Positions 1 through 5,128 of a stretch of DNA of 5,128 nucleotides are shown here, piece by piece. Positions within the stretch are counted from its first letter, which is position 1; each line of letters starts with the position of its first letter. The position numbers and the translations under genes are program-made. The DNA is from Akkermansiaceae bacterium (lineage in GTDB: Bacteria > Verrucomicrobiota > Verrucomicrobiia > Verrucomicrobiales > Akkermansiaceae), in assembly GCA_018676385.1 (NCBI GenBank), contig JABHEX010000167.1:1-5128 (forward strand). The letters are read 5' to 3'. The notes below the pieces were generated by a model. It was not told where the DNA came from. It saw only the letters and a list, made by a program, of their open reading frames with translations, and did not search any database.

Positions 1-873
1 CAATTTGTTGTATTCGAGGAACTACTCAAAGCCCGTAAGGGATCAGTCGAGGCCGAAGCCCTTGCTGGCCTTGGTGAAATCTACAAGGACATGGGACTCG
101 ATCAACGTGCTTCCCAGCGTGCCTCCGAGGCATTGGGCAAGGTGAACCCAATCATCATGAACCGGAAAAAACTTCCCGGTGACATCGTGGAAAATGCCTT
201 CCGCCTGAAGTGGGAGTGCGAACTTCTCAAGGACGACTTTGATGCCGCCACTTCCACCTGTCTGGCATTCAACCGCCTCTACCCCGAGTCCGTGCTCGCT
301 GATAAGGCACTGATGACCCTCGGTCGCAGCCTCACCGACAAAGGTGAGTTCGACAAAGCGGTCGACGTTTATGCGCAGGTTCTGGAATTGGAAAACCCAA
401 TCTCTGCCGCCGAGGCACAGTTCCGCATTGGTGAGACGCTGCAACAGCGAGCTGTCGATTCCATCGAAAAAGCCGACGCCCACAATAGTAAATGGGGTAA
501 GGCTGGATTGTCCAAGGCCACCGCGCTGCAAAATGCCATGGGGCCCGCCGTCGCCGCTTACCGCAAAACTTACGAAAGATATCCCGAGAGTTCCTACGCC
601 GCTGACGCGCTCGGCAAGGTAGTGCGCCACTACGTAGATACCGATGCGTTTGCACAGGCAGCCGAGTTGTTAGAAAGCGTGTTTAATGATTACCCCGATG
701 CCGGATTCCTCGATGAGATGCTCATCCTGTGGGCGAACGTCGGCTACAAAATGGGCGATAACGAAACTGCAAAAGCAAAGTTGCGTAAACTCATCTTCGA
801 TTACCCGACCAGTAAGTATGTGACCGAGGCACGTAAGAAACTCGCCGGCATCGAAGCCGAAGAAGAAAAATAA
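1..873 (+). CDS. TPR-repeat protein, 5'-truncated by window edge
   Basis: The frame is open from the first base to a TAA at 871-873, giving 290 visible residues. An ATG at 91 is internal: the 30 codons before it are in frame and already read as TPR-like helix (EALAGLGEIYKDMG), so the real start lies upstream. About six helical hairpins of roughly 34-38 residues can be followed, around visible residues 15-47, 64-97, 98-133, 134-197 (with a longer insert), 198-234 and 235-271. Several end in the TPR boundary pattern YPES, YPDA or YPTS. The protein finishes with a charged tail rich in Glu and Lys. This style resembles the envelope TPR proteins of the BamD/YbgF (CpoB) type, which act as protein-binding scaffolds, but I cannot assign it to either family. 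Two Cys codons (217, 259) are present. A signal peptide cannot be judged because the N-terminus is missing. The stop lies 9 bases before the next gene, so the two are probably cotranscribed. Confidence 0.9.
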   Translation, partial: QFVVFEELLKARKGSVEAEALAGLGEIYKDMGLDQRASQRASEALGKVNPIIMNRKKLPGDIVENAFRLKWECELLKDDFDAATSTCLAFNRLYPESVLADKALMTLGRSLTDKGEFDKAVDVYAQVLELENPISAAEAQFRIGETLQQRAVDSIEKADAHNSKWGKAGLSKATALQNAMGPAVAAYRKTYERYPESSYAADALGKVVRHYVDTDAFAQAAELLESVFNDYPDAGFLDEMLILWANVGYKMGDNETAKAKLRKLIFDYPTSKYVTEARKKLAGIEAEEEK

Positions 874-878
874 GGGAG
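872..878 (+). promoter_or_regulatory. Shine-Dalgarno site for the gene starting at 883
   Basis: AAGGGAG overlaps the TAA stop of the upstream gene and ends 4 bases before the ATG at 883. It supports 883 as the start over the in-frame ATGs at 910 and 919, which have only weak purine stretches upstream. The overlap with the previous stop suggests translational coupling of the two genes (inference). Confidence 0.65.
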
Positions 879-882
879 TCGC

Positions 883-996
883 ATGTTAATCAACCAACCG
901 GAAAATTTGATGAGCCCAATGCGCAAAATCATTCCTCCACGGGCACAGGTGTGCTCTCTGGCAGCGCTTTTATTGTTAGGTGGTTTCGCACAGGCG
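883..996 (+). other. Signal peptide coding segment (residues 1-38)
   Basis: There is a somewhat long N-region with R14, K15 and R20, then a hydrophobic core at residues 25-35 and the type I cleavage motif A36-Q37-A38 before D39. The single Cys at position 24 lies before the core, so this is not a lipoprotein lipobox. It predicts Sec export to the periplasm or cell surface. Confidence 0.85.
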
Positions 997-2136
997 GATA
1001 CCTTCGATGAAAAACGCACTGCCATGGCGAGCACCATGGCAACCCAACCGGAGGCCGAGATCCTTGCGCTACTCAAGGCAGGACTGGACGCGGGGAAACC
1101 CACCCAAGCCATCGCCGAGGCACGCAAATGGATGCGGCAGAACCTGCCGAAGAATCCCATGCTGCTCTACTACGCCGGACGTGCCGCCGAACTCAGCGGT
1201 GATGCCCGCGGTGCCGCCGCACTCTACCAGCAGTATCTGAAAAAAGCCGACCCGAAGTCGGAGACCGTAGCCCAAGCTGTGATCTCAGGCCACACCCTGC
1301 TTAACGAGCAGTTGGTCGACCTCAGTGCCGCCTATGCATTCAATCGCAGCACTCTGGACAGACTCGCCGGTAACTCCACCGTCCGTCAATTCGACCAGTG
1401 GTTCCTCAAAGAAGCGATCAAGCGCAAGGACGCCATTGCCGTCGCGAACCGACTGCACGCGCTGATCAAATCCGGCCTGTCCAACGATCTGCGCATCACC
1501 CACTACGATACCTATTTCCGCTGGCTGCTTCAATCGTCTAACGTTTACGCTGATCAACCTGGTACCGTCGTTTCAAGCGATGAACTCGTTGCCGCCTGCA
1601 AACGCCTAGCCAAGGTGATGAACTTCGATCAGGAAACCGCTCTGCGTCTCGACTGGGCAGTATCCGTCAGACACTACAATCTGGCTCTATCCGGCAGCTC
1701 CGGTAATCAAGTTAAGAAAAAGAAGAACAAAAAGAATCAACCCACACAGGAGGCTACAAAACCCGCAGTCAACGTCGCTCTGCCCATCGCTGAGGCAAAG
1801 GCGCTGTTAGCCAAGTTCCCAGGCTACGCCAAGTGGGTGCAAGATGGCTGGGCCGGAGGTGGCAACGGCCGCTACTACCGTGGTGACGTGAAAACATACT
1901 GGGTGCACGAAACTGATGCCAAGCTGGCACCCATCGTGGCAGCCATCCCCAAGCTCAATCCCTCACAGCTCGCCGAGCTGATGCAAACGTGGCGGGACAA
2001 TTACTACGGTGTCAGGGAAATACGTCTGATGGATATCAAGGTGGTGCGCGACTACGTCATCGCCAACCCAAAGCAGATGAACAGCCGGACCGGTGTTATT
2101 TTGTTAGAAAAGCCGTGGGATCAGCTCACATTTTAG
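883..2136 (+). CDS. Exported TPR-like helical protein, N-terminal part of a giant ORF cut by an in-frame TAG
   Basis: As written this encodes 417 residues, from the ATG with a good ribosome site to the TAG at 2134-2136. Residues 1-38 are a signal peptide: positive residues R14, K15 and R20, a hydrophobic core SLAALLLLGGF and a likely cleavage after AQA (A38/D39). The mature part begins with TPR-like helical hairpins (about residues 56-140, including the motif LLYYAGRAAELSGDARGAA). A mostly alpha-helical stretch follows, then a lysine-rich linker (278-285). A Gly/Tyr/Trp-rich segment at about 315-345 (GWAGGGNGRYYRGD) precedes more helices. I do not recognise a named family or any catalytic motif. 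The mature part has only one Cys (C239), as is common in exported proteins. The end is abrupt: the last residues (KPWDQLTF) lie inside what looks like a helical region that continues in the same frame after the stop (QLQKLAPNLAQ). This is therefore probably the front part of a protein of more than 1,415 residues and not a complete gene. The alternative is a genuine 417-residue product with a separate downstream gene. Confidence 0.8.
   Translation: MLINQPENLMSPMRKIIPPRAQVCSLAALLLLGGFAQADTFDEKRTAMASTMATQPEAEILALLKAGLDAGKPTQAIAEARKWMRQNLPKNPMLLYYAGRAAELSGDARGAAALYQQYLKKADPKSETVAQAVISGHTLLNEQLVDLSAAYAFNRSTLDRLAGNSTVRQFDQWFLKEAIKRKDAIAVANRLHALIKSGLSNDLRITHYDTYFRWLLQSSNVYADQPGTVVSSDELVAACKRLAKVMNFDQETALRLDWAVSVRHYNLALSGSSGNQVKKKKNKKNQPTQEATKPAVNVALPIAEAKALLAKFPGYAKWVQDGWAGGGNGRYYRGDVKTYWVHETDAKLAPIVAAIPKLNPSQLAELMQTWRDNYYGVREIRLMDIKVVRDYVIANPKQMNSRTGVILLEKPWDQLTF
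1711..1740 (+). other. Lysine-rich linker 1
   Basis: Residues 278-285 read KKKKNKKN, flanked by Ser/Gly/Asn before and Gln/Thr/Pro after. It looks like a flexible, strongly basic loop between helical segments of the exported protein. A polyanion- or envelope-binding role is only a guess. Confidence 0.7.
2134..2136 (+). other. Single in-frame amber codon interrupting a long open frame
   Basis: TAG falls in the same frame as the coding sequence on both sides. The context is ACA TTT TAG CAA CTA CAA AAG. No other stop occurs in this frame from 883 to 5128. The simplest ancestral codon is CAG (Gln, one C-to-T change) or GAG (Glu); either restores a helix-like reading of LTF-x-QLQKL. No frame change is needed. 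It may be a mutation, a base-call error or a readthrough site; the sequence alone does not decide. Confidence 0.9.
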
Positions 2137-5128
2137 CAACTACAAAAGCTTGCCCCGAATCTTGCGCAGAATGCTGACCGTGACGCCTCGCTCATCCGCG
2201 CAGCAGTCGCCGCCGACAAGGACAAGAATTATGACAAGGCGATGACGGCACTGGTCGGTCCAGAAGCATGGCGTCTTCCTCAACATCACGACCAGCGGAA
2301 TGCGCTCGTTCACCGCTACTTTAAACAATACCTTGGTGGTAAACCATCCGATCTGGCAAACCAGCAGTGGGCAGCTCTAGGCGGTGGAATCGATACCGTC
2401 GATGCCAAGCCTGAAGCTCCCGCAGCCCAGCGGCTTGCTGCCTTCAGAAAACTCTGGGCAGACTACAAATCTCCTCAACCGAAAATCCCAAGCGTGCGCG
2501 AACGTTTGTTGAAGATCCTGCCATTCACCCCGGAAGCGCTCCCTGAGTTGCTGAAGGACGGTAGCATCGATGCGCAAAACATTGCCAAGACTGCTCTCGC
2601 TACGGGTCTCACCGGCCAGGATCCTGCCTGGAAAGAACTGGAAGCTGCTAACAAGGTGAACGTCACCACCTACGCACCCGGAATCCTCTACCTCGCCCAG
2701 CGCCACGCCGGTGGTAGCATCTCCGAGTTCAAGAGACGTCAGCCGAAGAAGTTCGTGCCACACCCGCTCGAGCCAGCACTTCGTCAGTCAGTCGCCAACG
2801 CACTGAAGCAAAACAAGCTGGCATCATGGCAGGTGATCGCATGGGTCAACACACAGTTTCCTGAAAACAATGCCGAGCAAGTCAAACTCGCGCAAGCACT
2901 GGCGAAATCGCCGCAATGGAAAACCATTTCACCTGAAGCACGCTACGCCGTCCGTCAGTGGTTTAAAAAAGATGTCATGACTCCGGCACAGGTTGCCTTG
3001 ATCGATGCTGCCGATCCTATGTTGGTCAGCGAAGATCTGCTCGCGCTGATCGAGGTTGAAGGCGAACCCGAGGTGAATGCCAAAGGCAAAAAGAAGAAGA
3101 GAAAACCTCGTAAGCTGAAGAAAAATAAGAAAGGTGAAATTGAGATCGACCCCGAGGCGCTGAAGGAAGATATTGCTTTTGCCGTCGAGGCTCTGCAGTC
3201 GACCGTCGATAAGGTGAAGAAATCACCCGTCCGCGTTGAGATTCCTGAACGCGCTTTGGATAACCTGGCTAAACTCACCCCGGGTGTACTCGCCGACGCC
3301 AAAGTGCAGGACTTGCTGCTGCAATTGATCGATGATTGGAAAGTCGCACCCGTGGCCACCGATTTTGGTAATCACCTGATCGCCACCGTTATCAAATCCC
3401 CCGATGCCATCCAGCTGCATCGTCTGGCGTTATATGTGTGGCAACAAATCAACCGTAACCACCATAACTATATCTCGGTTAAAAACCTGATGCAGGAGCA
3501 GATCGATGCCCATCCGTCAGCCGTGAGTGCATTGGCCTCAGCGGGTCTCGATGCATTCGCGCGCCACCGCGGCCATAGCTATTTCAAACGCGATGTTGAT
3601 GTTCCTCTGATGAAATCCTTGCGCGGAAAAGCCGCCATGAAGATGGGGCTGATCGTCATTCCGGTGGCAAAAAACCACCCGGCGTACCCGATTTACCAGT
3701 CGCAGGGCGATTGGATTACCGGCAACGATGACACCGCCTGGGATCTGTTGGATGAAAACTGGGAGGCATTCATGCCCGTCTATCGCGAGCTCTCAATGGC
3801 CTACATCAATTGGGCACTTACCCGCGTGATCTACAGCCGCGACGAAGAGCGTCAGGAAGAACTGATCAAGGGACTGATCGGTTGGGCCGGTGAAGACGGA
3901 ACTCCACTAAGCCTGAATGAAAGAGTGGATATCGAAATCGCCTACGGTAACATCGCCATGCAGCGTGGACAGATCCGCGAGGCACACGCGATTTTTTCCA
4001 GTATCCAGAAAAACGAAGCCTACAAAGAAATCCCGACCCGTCACCGCGCGACACTCCGCCGTGCCGATGCCGAGCGTATTGCCAAGAACTTCGATGGTGC
4101 CCTGCAAACGCTCGCTCAGCTCGAGCTCGAGCGTGTGCCTGAAATCTGGACTGATATCCGTTACGCCCGCGCCGTAGTGAACTACGATATGGAGGAATAT
4201 GAGGACTCGAAAGATGACATCGATTCCATCCTCACCCGCGAACCTAACCACGCCAATGCTAAGCTGTTGTTAGGTAAGGTGCAGCTGAAACGTCAGAAAC
4301 TCATGGAGGCGACAGAAGTCGAACTCGGCTCTACCAGTAAGCAGAAATCGATTTTCCCTGGTGAGAAACTGAAGGTGACGCTGAACGATCCCACACTCGC
4401 CGTCTCCGGCGCGGGAAGTGAGATCGAGGTCATCGTCTGGGCGGACTCCGGCGATAAAGAAACATTTTTCCTGCGTCAGTTCGGTGACCAGAAAACCAAG
4501 TTCCGTGGCGAGCTTGAAACCGCTCTCGGTGCACCATCACCTGGTGATAAGAAATTGCAGGTCATCGGAGACGATAAGATTTATTACTCATACTCCGAGC
4601 GTTTCCGTAAGCGGATGAACGACATCCCGGAGCAACGTGGTGGCCCGATCCTCGTGGCTTCCGATGCCGTGCTCATGGCATCCGCCCGCAAGCTTCTGAC
4701 GCTCGAAGAACAACGCTTGTCCGATATGGAAAAGCTCATTGCCGACCTTGAGGCAACAGGCTCCAAGTTTGCTGAGCAATCCGCCAAGGCAAAAATGGCC
4801 GCCGAATCACTCGATGCCAACGAACGCGCCAAAAAGGAACCCGACCCCGAGGAGGAATTCCAAAAGCAGATCGCCAAAATCATCAAACCAGGTAACCCAA
4901 TCAATGTCAGGGTGATCGATCCCGACCGAAGCCGTACCGGTGAAGTCGATGATCTGGTCGTCAGTGTGGCAAGCTCGAGCGGCGACTCCATCGCACGTAT
5001 CGTGCTCAAAGAAACCGGCACCCACACCGGTTGGTTTGAGGGGCAAATCCCAACCACAGGCGCACAGGCGATGGCATTTGCTGAAAACTCAGAGCCGGGC
5101 CGTAACCCGAACATGGTGATCAGCCCGA
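2137..5128 (+). CDS. C-terminal part of the giant exported protein, open to the window end (no local start)
   Basis: This is 997 uninterrupted codons in the same frame as the 883 ORF, running off the window. Residue numbers here count the TAG as 418. Coding character begins directly after the TAG. The first possible start is an ATG at 2242, 35 codons in, with only an AAGG two bases before it, too close for a good ribosome site, and no signal peptide follows. That argues against a separate gene. Order of parts: long alpha-helical region (about 419-1010) with a lysine-rich linker at 734-750; a Trp/Tyr-rich stretch at about 940-985; a TPR-like block at about 1011-1145 (motifs AYGNIAMQRGQIREA and NFDGALQTLAQLE); a first beta-sandwich-like domain (1158-1240); a probable coiled coil (1263-1334); and a second beta domain (1335 to the edge). 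The second carries D-P-D, SSGD and KETGTHTGWFEG, matching a repeat style (DxD...SxxGD...ETGxxTGxFxG) found in large surface and envelope proteins. There are no Cys codons at all in this part. No enzyme motif was seen; a structural or adhesive envelope role is inference. Confidence 0.8.
3079..3135 (+). other. Lysine-rich linker 2
   Basis: Residues 734-750 (TAG counted as 418) contain KGKKKKRKP followed by RKLKKNKKG, between acidic stretches (EVEGEPE before, EIEIDPE after). It resembles linker 1 in composition and likewise joins two helical segments. This would be the second basic loop if the TAG is read through. Confidence 0.7.
4354..4602 (+). repeat. Beta-sandwich-like domain, copy 1
   Basis: The segment begins PGEKLKVTLNDP and continues with alternating hydrophobic residues (IEVIVWADSGDKETFFL, then FRGELET). 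It lines up by eye with the domain beginning at 4885: PG-x6-V-x2-DP, then a strand ending SGD, a strand ending in Leu, and F-x-G-x-(L/I)-x-T. Copy 1 lacks the ETG-x-x-T-G-x-F core of copy 2, having QFGDQKTKF in its place, so it is diverged. These are probably Ig-like surface or protein-contact modules. Confidence 0.55.
4663..4884 (+). other. Probable coiled coil between the two beta domains
   Basis: About 74 residues (1263-1334) rich in Leu, Ala, Glu and Lys, with helix-forming spacing (LEEQRLSDMEKLIADLEA, later AKAKMAAESLDANERAKK). A short acidic break follows (EPDPEEE) and then another short helix. No Gly-rich loop or catalytic motif is visible. It probably acts as a rigid or oligomerising spacer. 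Confidence 0.5.
4885..5128 (+). repeat. Beta-sandwich-like domain, copy 2, cut by window end
   Basis: It starts PGNPINVRVIDPDRS, then DDLVVSVASSSGD, IVLKETGTHTGWFEGQIPT. This pattern of DPD, SSGD and ETGxxTGxFxG is typical of repeated beta domains in large surface and envelope proteins of diverse bacteria and archaea (family style recognised; no name assigned). The domain continues past the window edge, so more copies may follow. Confidence 0.6.

Noticed and set aside
43..630. Antisense ORF of 195 residues
   Set aside because: It is opposite the TPR gene, whose repeats are clear in the + frame. The Gly/Val-rich translation shows no recognisable motif.
1711..1740. Programmed frameshift at the A-rich lysine tract (C AAA AAG)
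   Set aside because: The zero frame stays open and protein-like on both sides, so no frameshift is needed. The A-rich sequence follows from the lysine codons.
2134..2136. TAG as pyrrolysine or as a genome-wide reassigned sense codon
   Set aside because: Only one TAG occurs in about 1,700 in-frame codons, while Gln is encoded many times by CAA and CAG. Reassignment should give several. No pyrrolysine genes are in the window. It cannot be excluded, but there is no positive support.
2242..2244. ATG as the start of an independent second gene
   Set aside because: The only purine stretch, AAGG, is two bases from the ATG. No signal peptide follows, and the 35 codons before it already read as continuous protein from the upstream ORF.
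4119..4132. Perfect 14-base palindrome GCTCGAGCTCGAGC
   Set aside because: It sits inside the coding sequence for Leu-Glu-Leu-Glu and arises from the repeated CTC GAG codons. There is no neighbouring promoter or second site to suggest an operator.
3907..4251. Antisense ORF of 114 residues
   Set aside because: It is opposite the second TPR block of the giant ORF and is explained as a mirror of that coding sequence.
4584..5114. Antisense ORF of 176 residues
   Set aside because: It lies wholly opposite the well-supported beta-domain and coiled-coil coding frame. Its Ser/Arg/Leu-rich translation is typical of an antisense shadow, and no ribosome site or domain is evident.

Overview
The window is almost entirely protein-coding on the + strand, all in one reading frame. 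GC looks slightly above half by eye, with C/G-favoured third codon positions. The N-terminal signal peptide, the helical-repeat proteins and a beta domain common in large surface or envelope proteins suggest a Gram-negative-type bacterium. My best guess is the Planctomycetota/Verrucomicrobiota group, but this rests on protein style only and is weak.

Layout: (1) Bases 1-873 are the 3' part of a gene for a tetratricopeptide (TPR) protein; its start lies before the window. (2) After 9 bases carrying a Shine-Dalgarno sequence, a second gene starts at 883 with a clear signal peptide. Its frame is open to the end of the window (5128) except for a single in-frame TAG at 2134-2136. As written, the gene is therefore a 417-residue secreted protein followed by a 997-codon open frame with no start codon near its beginning. 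Read through the TAG, it is one exported protein of more than 1,415 residues: signal peptide, TPR-like helices, a long helical middle with two lysine-rich linkers, a second TPR block, then two copies of a beta-sandwich-like domain separated by a probable coiled coil. The second copy runs off the window.

The two genes probably form one transcription unit, and the products may work together in the cell envelope as a helical-repeat scaffold plus a giant exported partner. No enzyme active site, RNA gene, mobile element, CRISPR array, promoter or terminator was seen, and no intergenic stretch exceeds 9 bases.

The most notable point is the lone TAG. Coding character continues immediately on both sides in the same frame. 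It could be a recent nonsense mutation, a sequencing error or genuine readthrough. The bases after it, CAA CTA, happen to fit the CAR-YYA context known from leaky stop codons of plant viruses.
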